A stretch of DNA of 64,000 nucleotides, taken from assembly GCA_020631735.1 (NCBI GenBank), contig CM036170.1, forward strand, positions 64,433,737-64,497,736, written 5' to 3'. Shown one piece after another: positions 35,004 through 46,012 of this stretch. The DNA comes from Saccharum officinarum. Taxonomy: Eukaryota; Streptophyta; Magnoliopsida; Poales; Poaceae. Within the stretch, counting starts at the first letter, position 1. Every line of letters starts with the position of its first letter. Both the position numbers and the translations under genes were made by a program. The notes under the pieces were generated by a model. It searched no databases. It saw nothing but the letters and a program-made list of their open reading frames with translations, and was not told the origin of the DNA.

Positions 35004-35208
35004 CTCCCACACATGTCGGTCCCGCGTTATGACGCTACACACGTGCCTTGATCTTTGCATATTTATATATACACGATAAACATACATTTGGATTCTGGAA
35101 CGGTCTGCCGAGTGATTACACCATATGTCTGGTTAACTGGGCCATTAGATCGACGCCTAATCACTAATTTGCGTGCTCCTTGATCTATGGGATGATATCA
35201 TTCTACGA

Positions 35209-35415
35209 GGTGTTTATGACTGCTTTACAAACTCTGCTCCACAAACTCCACCGTAGAGCAGCTCAAAAAAACTGGAGTTTGTGGAGCACCTCTTTAGGTG
35301 CTCACACAACTCCACAATTTTTTCTCGAACAGAATGCATGGAGCTAAAACTGTTTGGCTAAAAAAACGTGAAGCAGAGCTAAAAAACGTGGAGCGGAGCA
35401 GTCCCAAACATCCCC
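35209..35415. mobile_element. hAT-like MITE
   Basis: The ends GGTGTTTATGACTGC and, in reverse complement, GGGGATGTTTGGGACTGC enclose about 207 bp rich in CTCCAC/GTGGAG inverted words. This is typical of the small grass MITEs with TGTTTGG-type ends. The target duplication is not clear. Confidence 0.5.
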
Positions 35416-35445
35416 TAATCTTATTAGTTGTTAATGCTCCTCCTT

Positions 35446-35650
35446 ACAACAACAACAACAACAACAACAACATAGCCTTTTGTCCCAAGCAAGTTGGGGT
35501 AGGCTAGAGATGAAACCCAAAAGAGACGAGAAACAGGAAAACACATAAAGGGACATAAATGGCACAAGACAAAAAGATGTCACGGTTCAGGCACGTTGAT
35601 TGCCAATCTACAAGCGCTCCTGTCCATAGCTAAATCCTTGGAGATATTCC
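35446..35650 (-). mobile_element. 3' fragment of an RTE-type LINE or Au-type SINE with (GTT)n tail
   Basis: On the minus strand the fragment ends in a (GTT)n tail, seen as (AAC)n on the plus strand at 35446-35472. Just before the tail is the phrase CTAGCCTACCCCAACTTGC, typical of plant RTE-clade LINEs and of Au SINEs that share that tail. Upstream of it a short frame reads KDLAMDRSACRLAINVPEP followed by a stop, the usual C-terminus of such LINEs. It is 5'-truncated and dead. Confidence 0.65.
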
Positions 35651-36614
35651 ACTCCTTAAGATCATATTAATCCTTGGAGATATTGCCAATCTCCAATGCT
35701 CCTCCTTGATTGAATTTAATCTTCATATTAATCAGTTGTTTGTGATAGTATAAATAAAAATGTACCAGATGTCCATTAACTCTTAAGGGCATACCATCTA
35801 TGTTATCAACTCTTAAATTGTATTTTTGGGTTCCTAATAAACTTTCTAGGAGCTTCTCCACCACATCCCCTTTGTCTTAAAATCTTGTAAAGGGGAATGA
35901 GAAAATTGAGTTGCAAAGCATAAATATATGAGCTCTAGCAGATTGAGAAAAGTACATTCCTTTATGTGTGAAACCCGCGTATCAGTGGTCAAGAAAAAAT
36001 GTCTCTGAATGTTAGAGGCATTGGTTCATTTACAGAGAGTTTAATAACAATTGTAAAACTTTAGAGCTAAATGGCCTAAAGTTAGCTCTTAACTTAGCCA
36101 CTTCACATTAACGCATTACTTCGTAGACCTCGAAACCGAGCTAAAAGTGCTCCAAAGTTTTTAGAGCTCTAGAGTTTAAAGAACAAAACAGACCCCAGTG
36201 ATTCTAGGGAAATCACAACTGCACGAGACAACTCGGTATGATTTACGAAAATCTTCACGACAATGCACCACTGTCAGAACAATTCAAGCAACAAGTTCCA
36301 GTTGATATACAAGGACAAGGCTAGCCAGTTTTTCAGTACTAAGAACTCGGCTCTTTCCCATCAAAAAATGTACTGAAAACATTTTTTTCTGTATTGCTCA
36401 TTATGCCAGTGGATAATATACAAGGCTTGCCAGTCTTTCAGTACACACAAAACGCCAATATTCATGTCAAAGCAGTCAGTATATAGGCAACAAACTCTTG
36501 CCGCTTGTATGACTTTGTTACCTACGAGGCACCGTAAACTAACCACCACCCAACATGTAGTAGCTCTGAAGAGAAAACATCAAAACAGCCTCCAGGCTGC
36601 AGCTCTTCCCTCAC
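35651..36614. other. Intergenic, downstream of the TIN1 gene
   Basis: AT-rich DNA holding the 3' untranslated region and 3' flank of the minus-strand TIN1 gene (nearest part about 36300-36614). At 36045-36190 there is a MITE-like stretch with GAGCTAAAAGTGCTCC and AGAGCTC words. No other gene is supported. Confidence 0.4.
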
Positions 36615-39388
36615 TCAGAGAGTGAAATAAACCGGCGGTGGATGGACGATTTCCATCTTTGACCTCGTGACATTGCCAGTAAGCACACTCTCCGACATGG
36701 CCTCGTCGGCCTGGAAAGGCTGCACCTGCGCGATCCTCTCAGGGATCGCCTGACCCTCCTCCACTCGAGCAAGGACTTCATAGTGTGCTCTCAACCTCTT
36801 GGGCTTCGTCTTCCATTCCGGAATATTTGACCAGTTCACCTCCCCTTCAGCAAGTTTCTTCTCCACCGCGAATGCCATCTTGACATAGGTTTGAGCCGAG
36901 GCCCGTGCCTTCAGTAGCTTGAAGGTACCTTTCTCGCCTGCTTTCTTTCCAAGTACCGAGGCCAGTAGCTCCTCAAATCCCTGCAGACTGCCATCTGATC
37001 CATTCAGAGACAAAAGAGGCCACAATCCAGAGTTATGTGGTTCATCCTCGTCATCAGCGATAGCAGGGATTGCCCCCGCCCGTGAGGAGAGCTCCACTTG
37101 GCCTGGGGCCAACCGTTTGAGCTTGAGCTTGTCCTTGGGAGACATGGAAGGAGTCGAGGACAAGGAGGTTGGGCCCTCAATGCGAAGAGAGAGCAGGGGT
37201 TTCTGATTAGACCGGGCTGCACCACGCAGGGCTTGTGCAATGGATAGTAGGCTCGAGAGGCGACCCTTGTAAGTGGTACGGTTGAGAGGAAGTGGTAGTT
37301 CAAGTGGCAACCGGAGGCTCACAGCTCTGGCACCCTTCACTGTTACGACAGCACCATCAGACAGAACAACCTTCTTCAAGGTACCAGCGTCCACATCATG
37401 CTGCAGAGAAATCAAGCATCGAAATTTAGATTTGGTTGTGGTGAATGTTCAAGCAATAGGTGTACAGAATTCATATGTCAAACATATATAAAGAGAGTAA
37501 CTCAACTCAACTAACTTATCATTAGATAAATATATGCTCTACAATATTTTTGTTTCTTTGACTCAATTAAACAATGGTATGTACTAAATAGATACCCCTG
37601 CACGAATCCCACATACCAGAGGTTGCCATTTTAAAATGTATGCAGGGAATTCGTATTTCGAACTTGTAGCCTTGGTGTTTAATCAATTATCCCTTTGTTT
37701 GGTTTCGCTTTTTGAGAGCTAAAAAAAACAGCAAGAGGCTGGAACTGTAACAAGAATTGGTTGTGTGCAAAACTCTTGCAGAGACCGGAATAAAATACTT
37801 TTTTTCTAAAAAAGGTTAACTATTATGATATTATACAGTAAGAATTATCCAATCTATCTATAGCATAACAGATTTGTAAATATCAAAATATACTTTCTCA
37901 CATGAATATCTGCCAAGCAGTAAAGTACAGGAGTGTACAATGAAAATCGTAACCCAAGAAAAGGATCCTTATTCCACTAGAGCAATCCGGTAGACCATAA
38001 TTGAGCTGGCAAGGAAGTCAGACATATGCAACTGATAATAACATAATAGTATATCTACAGATATGAGCATATAAACACTGAAACATTTATCAGTTCATTC
38101 TTGTCACACTTTGCACAAAAACATCAGTTGCCATTTGCTGCTTAAAAGCAGCTTTTCAAACAGGCTATACTAAAAATGCACCTTAAAATCTTCGGGGAAG
38201 GAAGTCCAAAATTAAAGATGCCAACTGCATCATACAGAAGTACTCCCCTCATTCTAGGCTAGTCCGAGTTTGAGACAAAAAAAAAAGTATCTTTTGTAAT
38301 GCCACCGGGCCCCAACTCCAAATTTGATGATAATTTCAGCCATGCCTTTTGGTTTGCCTCTGATGCTCGAGTGTGAATAAACATTTAGCTTAACCTCCTG
38401 ATCTTAATGTTTTTAATGTTCCTATATATTCAAACACTCCCTCCTGATATCATCCCAATTTGCACTTTGATGCCTTTGGGCGAGAATGCCTGACCCTTGG
38501 CAACCACACCATTTCAATCTCTGGACTAGACTAGATTCTCAGAAACTCAGATACATACCGAAGACACAGACTCACAATTCAAAACCAACTAGAGCAAGAA
38601 CATTACAATTCGCACACTTGTACCGTTGTAAAAGGAAAAACATTTCATTATTTGGGTGTCAATCCACACGCCTTACTCGATTTCGGTCTCAATTCACATG
38701 CCTTTCGGAATTTGACCCCCGGCATGCGAATTCTATCAGCTCAGGTGTTCCCCTCCCATTTTCATCAATTTCCAACTTTTTGCAAAAACGAACTTCTGCT
38801 CTTACCGGCAAGGCAAGCCTGACGTCGTCGCCGTCCTGGATCCAGAGCTCCATGGGCCCGGCGAGCTGGAAGGGCGGCAGGGTAGGCTCGACGACGCTGC
38901 CCCTCCCGCCCCGCCTGATCTCGGCGAACGCCGTGTCGTCGGCGTTGGCCTGGGAACGGAAGATGGGGAGGTCGACGAAGTCCCACCGGCTGACGTCCTC
39001 CAGCAGGCGCACCGGCAGGACCTTCCTCCCGACCTCGATGTCGAACTCGTACGCCACCGCATGCCCCACCAGCGCGTCCCGCACGTCGAATCCGGACACC
39101 TTGAGCCCCTCGGCCTGGAACCCCAGCCCCTTCACGATCGCGTCCCTCAGGTCCTGCGCGCGCCGCAACGGGAATCGCGTTCAATCCATTTACCCAATCG
39201 GATCGGATCTAGAGGAGGACAGACGAATCATAGCAGGTGAGGAATTTCGCTTCAGCCCAGTAGCTCACCGAGATGGCCTTGGGGACGGGGGGCTTGGGTG
39301 CCGCGGCGGCCTCCGGCTTCACCGACCCCGCCACGAGGAAGAACGCGAGCGGCAGCGCGAGGAGTCGCCATCGAGCGCGAGCGGGCAT
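36615..39388 (-). CDS. TIN1: TUNICAMYCIN INDUCED 1 (TIN1)-like ER-stress protein
   Basis: Three exons on the minus strand: 39388-39269, 39153-38806 and 37400-36615. All introns are GT-AG and in phase 0, giving 417 residues. The start (ATG 39388-39386) opens a signal peptide with a Leu/Ala/Phe core (residues about 8-22), then a Pro/Ala linker. Exon 2 begins DLRDAIVKGLGFQAEG and contains LLEDVSRWDFVDLPIF. Exon 3 begins HDVDAGTLKKVVLSDG and ends VHPPPVYFTL. These blocks match the plant-specific TIN1 family, whose Arabidopsis member (a little over 420 residues) is induced by tunicamycin and affects pollen surface morphology. It probably acts in the secretory pathway; its biochemical function is not known. 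The promoter carries a UPR element (39863-39870). Intron 2 is long (37401-38805) and contains transposon-like remnants near 38640-38770. The frame is intact, so the gene looks functional. Confidence 0.9.
37401..38805 (-). other. Intron 2 of TIN1, with transposon remnant
   Basis: A GT-AG intron of 1405 bp. The part at 38640-38740 (GTCAATCCACACGCC, GGAATTTGACCCCC) resembles the TIR of the Mutator-like element at 31894-32628. A degenerate copy may therefore lie just inside the donor end. Long frames on the opposite strand here are shadows of exon 2. Confidence 0.55.
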
Positions 39389-39585
39389 GGCTGCTGCTAC
39401 TGGTGGTGCAGCCCTTCTTCGCTATCGATTAACCGAATATATCGTTTGTGTTCTCCTCCGGCGAGGGGTGGAGAAGAAGGACGCGTGGGGTCTTGAAGTT
39501 GGTGGGTCCCCCGCGCGAGCCAACGGTGTGCAGTACGTGGAAGTCTCCAGAGGGCGGAGTCCGTTTTTTTTGCCTTTCGGGTCGC

Positions 39586-39821
39586 GCCTGGTTTAGTTGC
39601 CAAAATTTTTGGCAAAATGGAACTGTAGTATTTTCGTTGTTATTTGGCAATTAGTGTCCAATCATGATCTAATTAGGCTTAAAAGATTCGTCTTGTCCAT
39701 TTCGTTTAAACTGTGTATTTAGTTTTATTTTTTATCTATATTTAATACTTTATGTATGTGTCTAAAAATTCGATGTGACTGGAAATCTACTGTTCTTTTG
39801 CAAAATTTTCTAGATCTGGGC
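39586..39821. mobile_element. GGCCTTGTTTAG-type MITE in the TIN1 promoter
   Basis: It starts GCCTGGTTTAGTTGCC and ends CTAGATCTGGGCC. Internal landmarks shared with sibling copies are TTTGGCAATTAGTGTCC, AAAAGATTCGTCT and ATATTTAATACTTTATGTATG. It lies between the UPR-element cluster and the start codon, so it has moved these sites upstream by about 235 bp. Confidence 0.6.
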
Positions 39822-39862
39822 CTCGGTGTCCGTGTTCCTTCCCGGCTGTGCATGTGAGCCAG

Positions 39863-39890
39863 TGACGTGGAACACGTGTAGCAAACCAAT
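39863..39890 (+). promoter_or_regulatory. UPR element, G-box and CCAAT cluster upstream of TIN1
   Basis: Within 28 bp lie TGACGTGG (39863-39870), CACGTG (39873-39878) and CCAAT (39886-39890), about 475 bp upstream of the TIN1 start. TGACGTGG is the consensus site of UPR bZIP factors (XBP1 in animals, bZIP60/bZIP28 types in plants). CCAAT plus CACG is the composition of an ER-stress element. The combination agrees with induction by ER stress. Function is inferred from motif and gene identity only. Confidence 0.6.
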
Positions 39891-40035
39891 GAGGTGCGAG
39901 CAATAGATTGCGTGGACTGCGCAAGGCGAGAGCGGGAGGCAGGTGAAGCGGCCACCGCACCGTCTCTGCCGTTTGGACCTGGGATTCCAGATTATCTAGG
40001 AGTATCGTAAAAGCGACTGTGAGATCTATGACCAT

Positions 40036-40274
40036 GCCTGGTTAAGTTTACTCCAAAATGCAAAATGTTTTTAAGATTTCTCATCACATCGCATATACCG
40101 GTATATATATATGAAGCATTAAATATAGGTAAAAAAATAACTAATTATACAGTTTATCTGTAAATATCGAGATGAATCTTTTGAGTCTAGTTAATCCATG
40201 ATTGAACAAAGTTATCAAATGCAAACGAAAAGTGCTACAATACTTTTCCAAAAAATTTAGGGCTAAACATGACC
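40036..40274. mobile_element. GGCCTTGTTTAG-type MITE
   Basis: Same family in the opposite orientation. It starts GCCTGGTTAAGTTTAC and contains GAGATGAATCTTTTGAG and the ATGCAAACGAAAAGTGCTAC block. It ends near TTTAGGGCTAAACATGACC. Confidence 0.6.
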
Positions 40275-40442
40275 CTATTCCCCTCTCACGTAAGACGACT
40301 CTAACAACCGTGTCGATCCTGTGAACAGTACCACATGGCATGAACAGTACCCACCCCCGAAAACAGCACGGATCCCGTGAACGGTACCCTAGTATGAACA
40401 ATGCTACCCATATGCAACCGTGCCCATAACAGTACGGACCCG

Positions 40443-42446
40443 TGTAAGGTTCAAATGGCTAGAGGGGTGAATAGCCTATTTAAATTTTCTACAAGCTTCA
40501 CTAAATAATAAAGTGAGTATACAAGATGGTGAAGCTAATTCTAGCACTAGCTCAACTGCTTTTATATAAGCCACATATACAATTCTAGTGCAAGACTATG
40601 ATCTCTAGTTCACACCAACCAGCTAAGTCTCAAAACTAATTACCCTTAAGTGATACAAACTACTCTAAGCACACTAGACAAAATATAGTGCATGAATGTA
40701 AAAGGAAAGTGAATTGATTCTTATACCGACGGTGTAGAGATGAGATGTATCCAAAGAATCAATCACACACAATCACAATGAGAATCCTCGGCAAGAGATG
40801 ACATAGATTTTTTTTACCGAGATTCACTTGCTTTCCGGCAAGATACTCCTCGTTGTGGCGATACACTCACTTGATGAATCACGAGCTAATTGACTATCAA
40901 GAGTCAAACCCTCAGCGGATGCCGCACATCCACTCACAAGATAGGGATCCTCCAAGCCACGAGCTCCACTAGAGTAGTCAATTCGTGAACTTCCACCGGG
41001 AAGGCTCAAGAACCCCTCACAATCGCTTGGTGAGGCTCGAAACAATCTCCAATCACGAGCTCAACACCACCGCTGCTCCAAAACCGTTTAGGGTGTCAGG
41101 AAACACACAAGAGTAACAAGCAATCCACAACAAACTCAAGAATCAAGTGCTACTAGATGCAACTCTTAATGCAGTGCACTTGAATCTCACTCAATCTCAC
41201 TAGGATTAGCAACCAAACAAGGAGATGAGTGGAGATGTGTTCTCTAGCTCAAAGAATGTCACAATATCTTAGAAGTGCAAGAGAGAGCCCTCCAAAACCG
41301 GCCACCAACTATTTATAGCGAAGGGGTAAGCATAGACGTGGCCTCCTGCGTCCGATGCACCCCGAGTCGCCATGTGTCCTGTGCGTTCGAAGTTCCAACG
41401 GTTGAAACGCCGATCAATAGACGCGTCTGACGCCCGGAGCCCGCGCGTCTGTCGCTCCATCGGACGCGGTCTAGAGAGCTCCCAACGTTGATTTTCCTTC
41501 AACAGACGCATCTAACGGGTGGACATCAGACGCACTCCGCGTCTGACGCAGTGGAGGCCATACGAAGCGGCTAACGTCGCTCAGAGCGGACGCTGACGTC
41601 TAGCGTCTGTCGTAGCTGCAACAACGCGTCCGATGCCTGCTCGCCTGCGCGCTCCATAGCGGAGGGCACACCAGACGCGGCACCGGAGTTTGACGCCACC
41701 GTACCCAACATCTGACGCTCCAGAAGCCGATTTAGGCAACAGACGCTGCAGCCATGTCTGATGCCCACGCGCCCAGCGTCCGACACCCAGAAAACAGCGA
41801 CAATCACCTCCGCGACTTCGCCTCCAATTCCATCCTTCGGCGCAATGGAAAATAAGAGTTTCAACTCTACGAAAGCGTCTGAATCCCGCCGAGGCGGGAG
41901 GGAAAGAGGACCCAAAACCCTCTCTACCGCTCAAACACCATCGCCTTCGCAAATGTGCCAACACCACCAAGTGTACATCATCATGTGCATGTGTGTTAGC
42001 ATTTTCACAAACATTTTTCAAGGCGTTATGTTAGCCCTCTACTAGATTTAAATGCATATGCTTAGGACATTAACCTAGTAGCATTTGATTCACGAGCTAA
42101 CCGTGATTGCCCTTCTTGATAGTCGGCTATCAATCCTAAACCCGGTCAATCACTTCTCTACTCATCTTAGACCAACAAAATCAAACCCTATGATTATACC
42201 TTTGCCTTAATCACTTTGTTCCATGTCCATCTCCTCATGCTTAGTCACCATGATCATCATTTCATGTGCATCTCCACCATGATCGTCATTTCATGTCCAT
42301 GCACCATCTCTTTGTGATCTTGTGACCACCACTCCTTGCCACATACACCTTCATCACATGTGTTGCTTATGTCTAACTCAAACCACTTAACACATGATAT
42401 TAGTAACTTGGTATCATTGATTACCAAAACCAAACTTGGAATTTCA
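40443..42446 (-). mobile_element. Solo LTR, Sirevirus-type, reversed
   Basis: This is a 2004-bp LTR on the minus strand, beginning TGAAATTCCAAGTTTGG (at 42446) and ending TTTGAACCTTACA (at 40443). A perfect 5-bp duplication ACCCG lies at 40438-40442 and 42447-42451. The TATA box is at 41310-41317 (reverse). It shares its 3' third with the LTRs at 28850 and 58577. Its palindromic array is a variant built mainly on CAGACGC/GCGTCTG instead of CGGACGC. Confidence 0.88.
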
Positions 42447-42682
42447 ACCCGCCACTGTCCCAACTTCCCGTTCATGCACCTTAACAGGCCTCCTACTGTA
42501 GCAAAAGCTCGTCACTGTCCCACACATTTTCTATTCCCCTCCACTCCTCCTTCAAAATAAATAAATAAATCGTCCGTGCTTTGCATGGGATCCCTGCTAG
42601 TCTATACATAAAGTTGGAGACCCTCCCCCTCAAAGAGCACGATACATTACTGGTCTAAGCACAGTACTGGGCCTCATGAACA

Positions 42683-43049
42683 GTACCCACCCGTTATGTA
42701 TAGTACCGAGTCAATAGTCCCCTACAGTGTTTCATGAACAGTACACCAAATCCGGTATGTACATCAACGGGCTCATGAACATTACCTGACTCGTTATTGA
42801 TTCCCATTTCCCCCTTTCCCTTCGGCCTCTTTCCATTAAAAAACTTCTCGTGCCCTGCTAGTAGTACCCACCCGTTATGTATAGTACCGAGTCTCATGAA
42901 TAGTCCCCCTACATTGTCTCATGAACAGTACCCCAAATCCGGTATGTACACCAACGGGCTAATGAACAGTATCTGACCCGTTACTGATTCCCATTTCCAC
43001 CTTTCCCTTCTGCCTCCTTCCATTAAAAAACTCCTCGTGCCCTGCTAGT
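42683..43049 (+). repeat. 181-bp tandem duplication
   Basis: Two head-to-tail units (42683-42863, 42864-43049) start GTACCCACCCGTTATG and end TGCCCTGCTAGT. They differ at scattered sites. The ATGAACAGTA word recurs inside, and also near 40320-40440 on the other side of the solo LTR. The LTR therefore probably landed in an existing repeat-rich element. Confidence 0.75.
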
Positions 43050-43387
43050 TTTCAAATTTTGAGAGATGTGAGGCTGTCTCTGACAGGAGGCTCATTACGA
43101 AATCCAAACCTAAAATGAGTCTTCAACATAATTAATACATATATCCTTGAATATAGTACCTATATGAAAAGACTCATTTTGGGTGTCAGGAGAGGCATAA
43201 CTCAAATCCGAGTATCCTCTCTTCTGGAGATGCATTTGCAGAAAGGGTTGTCTTTTGGGTCTTGTTGTTAGAAAAGATCAAAAATAGGTATTGAACTCTT
43301 TGTCTGTAATGCTACCCAAAGAACGAATGAGTCTTGTATTTTGGGTTGCGGTTGTTGAAGACGGTCTGACTTTGAGAATCTAACCTA

Positions 43388-43628
43388 GGCGTTGTTTACT
43401 TCCCTTCCAAATTTTAAATTTTTACACTCTCTCTCCATCCCATCATTTTTTAGACGTATGCATGGAGCACTTAATGTAGGTAAAAAAAATACCTAATTAT
43501 AAAGATTGGTTGTAAATCACGAGACGAATCTTTTAAGCCTAATTAGTCTATGATTTGACACTAATTGCCAAATACAAACGGAAGTGCTACAGTAGCCAAA
43601 TTCCAATTTTTTCATCTAAACACCCCCC
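43388..43628. mobile_element. GGCCTTGTTTAG-type MITE
   Basis: It starts GGCGTTGTTTACTTCCC and ends TTCATCTAAACACCCCC. Internal GAGACGAATCTTTTAAGCC and ACACTAATTGCCAAATAC are shared with sibling copies in this window. Confidence 0.6.
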
Positions 43629-44406
43629 TACTGTCTCTCCCGTTTGAATGATGCACGGATTTTTTTTTTATCAGAATCCCTCTTCGACGTATTTAAACGG
43701 GCCTGTATCCGAGAGATAAATTACGAAGTTGCTGTCAGCGATCTTGCTCCCATATGCTCCAGGGTCCGGGTTCAGGTCCATCCACAGCAGGGTATTGCAA
43801 ACCCAGTGCAAGTGAAAACAACGTGTCAGTTAGCCAGTAGGTAATGGGTGCTGCAAACTATCATATCATTCAACACACTTTTGTAAATAACAAAAAAAAG
43901 GAAAATTAGTAGCAAGGTCAGCATATTAGAGATGCAACAATAGTCCCCTCAAAAGACGTAAGGTGATTTCCCCAATTCTACACGGTACCATTGGTTCACT
44001 ACCAAAACCATTTATCTAATTTTTTTGTACTATTTGTGCTTATCTACAACATGTTTCAAGTTATGCTAAAGTCCTGACTGAACGAATTGAAGCGGCCAAA
44101 TAATTATATAGTAGCAGCTAGCAAGTCAATCTAGGTTTATGGCACTCCCAACCAAGAAACTATATGATTTCCATGTTCATTAATTCTTTTTTTTTGTGGA
44201 ACCCATGTTCATTAATTAAGCTTTGCTTGAATGGTTATCATACGTTAACGCTGCTAATGCCCTGAAGTTATGTAGAGTACTGCTTCTTTAGTGCACAAGT
44301 AAAACAGTTGAACTCAAGTTGATCATACGTTGAGGCTGCTCTTTTTGCGCAAATGCTGAATCAATCGATGGACCTTAAAGGCGCGTCAGGATTTAGACCG
44401 TTATTT
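43629..44406. other. Intergenic, nothing recognised
   Basis: AT-rich DNA with poly-A and poly-T runs. A 66-codon frame at 43644-43844 has no recognisable domain and no supporting signals. Confidence 0.35.
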
Positions 44407-44427
44407 GGGGGGGGGGGGGGGGGGGGG
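44407..44427 (+). repeat. G21 homopolymer
   Basis: An uninterrupted run of 21 G, 18 bp from the tRNA 3' end. It could form a G-quadruplex, and its length in the assembly is unreliable. Confidence 0.8.
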
Positions 44428-44444
44428 ATAGGCATGAAAAATGA

Positions 44445-44750
44445 AGGTCCCACCGAGATTTGAACTCAGGTTAGGGGGTGTTTGGTTGGAGGAGTTAAAG
44501 TTTAACAAATACTGTAGCACTTTTGTCTTATTTGATAAAAAGTTTTCAATCTTGGATTAATTAGGCTTAATAGATTCGTCTCGTAAATTACTCCTAGTCT
44601 GTGCCGACATACATGCAATTAGTCTACATTTAGTACTTCATGTATTTGAGAGAACATGGATATGATGGGAGTTAAATTTTAACTCCCGGAAACCAAACAG
44701 GCCCTTACTGGATTCAGAGTCCAATGTCCTGACCGCTAGACCCTGGGACC
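44445..44750 (-). tRNA. tRNA-Gln(CTG), split by a Tourist MITE
   Basis: On the minus strand the 5' part (44750-44708) carries the acceptor strand GGTCCCA, a D arm with GTC/GAC stem, and an anticodon arm TTGGA-CTCTGAA-TCCAG with anticodon CTG. The 3' part (44473-44445) carries the T arm (TTCAAAT loop) and TGGGACC, which pairs perfectly over 7 bp with the acceptor strand, then discriminator T. The halves total 72 nt plus one TTA duplication. A 231-bp MITE (44474-44704) lies between the anticodon and T arms, separating the A and B boxes. Conserved U8 is G. The gene cannot give a normal tRNA. Confidence 0.8.
44474..44704. mobile_element. Tourist (PIF/Harbinger) MITE inside tRNA-Gln
   Basis: 231 bp with ends GGGGGTGTTTGG and CCAAACAGGCCC and a TTA duplication (44471-44473, 44705-44707). 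A second copy of the same length is at 52263-52493. Confidence 0.82.
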
Positions 44751-46012
44751 ATTTGCGTTAGCAAATTTAAAATATTTTTGTTAATTTTGCCACCGCTGCA
44801 GTGCGAAGTTCACAACACGACTATTCTGCGCTGTGCAGTCAGCTCAAGCTGACCATACTGTCGTGGCACGGTTATGTTCCCACCTGTTTGCATTGCTAGT
44901 ATTTGCTATGAATCCTTCAGAGTGAGTAGCATTGTATCACCTGTTGGGAAACACTCAAGCGTGAGTAGCACACCACGGAAAGATAGCGTGCATATCCATA
45001 TCCCCATCCAAAGTGGATAACTATTACTGGCCATGTATTTTGCTTTAAACTTAGCTCTTCTAGTCTAGAGTGTAATATGGCTCAGCGTTACTCGGCCCAA
45101 CTCTAGGCATTTCACATTAACACCAACATAACCATTGGGCCAAGATTAATGATTAATCTAGCTACATCATCATCATCATCATCATCACCTGAACCTCATG
45201 CCGAGGTTTCATGACGTGACAAATAGTAAGTTAACAACACACAAGCATGTCTTGTGAAATTCGTAGAAAACAAATCATCATATATTTGATTTATATGAGT
45301 TCAATTTGATAGATTCACACAGTTCCTTCAGACGATAAAATATATGGACTTATACAGTGTTTGTTGTATTTTGTAGGTAAATGATGATTTGTACACATTT
45401 GTTTAATTCGAAATTAACTTTTTAAGATCCATAAATCATAGAAAATTGTTTGATAGGCTTAGTTAAATTGTTTGATAGGCTTAGTTTGCAATGTCCGTCG
45501 GCGTAGCACTGTTGTTGGTGGTGCAAATAAACTGCAAACCTCTTCTGGTGAAATTCTACTAACTTGAATTGCTTACTTGTGCCATTTCTAACTTTCCTCT
45601 CTAAATTTAGATGATCCTATATAATACCCTACATAATACATTTATTTTTTATTAGTCAAATAACATGTTTATGTGAGCTCCTAAAATTATGGATCCAAAC
45701 GTATTATCAGCAACTTTGAGTTTATGCTGATTGGAGCAATATCGCAACCCGTGTCAGATCCATGCTGGGCCCAAATTGCATGACGGCCCGTGCATGCTGC
45801 ATGCAAGCACAAATCAAGGCCCATTGCCTATGTTCACGTGCGCGGCGACGGCGAGAGCGAGCGCGCGCGTCGTGCGAGGGCCCGCGCAGAAACCACAGGA
45901 GGCATACACGTCACGCACCACGTCAGAAGCGCCCCCAGTTTCTCGCAGCCTCCTCCACCGGTCCCCCACTCCGACGGAGAACTCCACTTTGCACAGCCAG
46001 CACCTCACCTCG
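44751..46012 (+). other. Upstream region of the S28 protease gene
   Basis: AT-rich DNA with an (ATC)n repeat. A possible TATA box, TATATAATA, lies at 45618-45626. From about 45830 to the start codon it becomes GC-rich like a grass 5' leader. The reading frame of exon 1 is open upstream to 45731. The start at 46013 is preferred because a clean signal peptide begins there. Confidence 0.45.
45164..45187 (+). repeat. (ATC)n microsatellite
   Basis: About eight CAT/ATC triplets in a row. It lies in otherwise plain AT-rich DNA about 830 bp upstream of the S28 protease start. Confidence 0.8.

Noticed and set aside
38486..39496. A 336-codon plus-strand frame
   Set aside because: It overlaps TIN1 exons 1 and 2 on the opposite strand, and the TIN1 exon structure with matching splice sites is far better supported.
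45731..46012. An upstream start extending the S28 protein by 94 residues
   Set aside because: The extension has no conserved content and would bury the signal peptide that starts at 46013.
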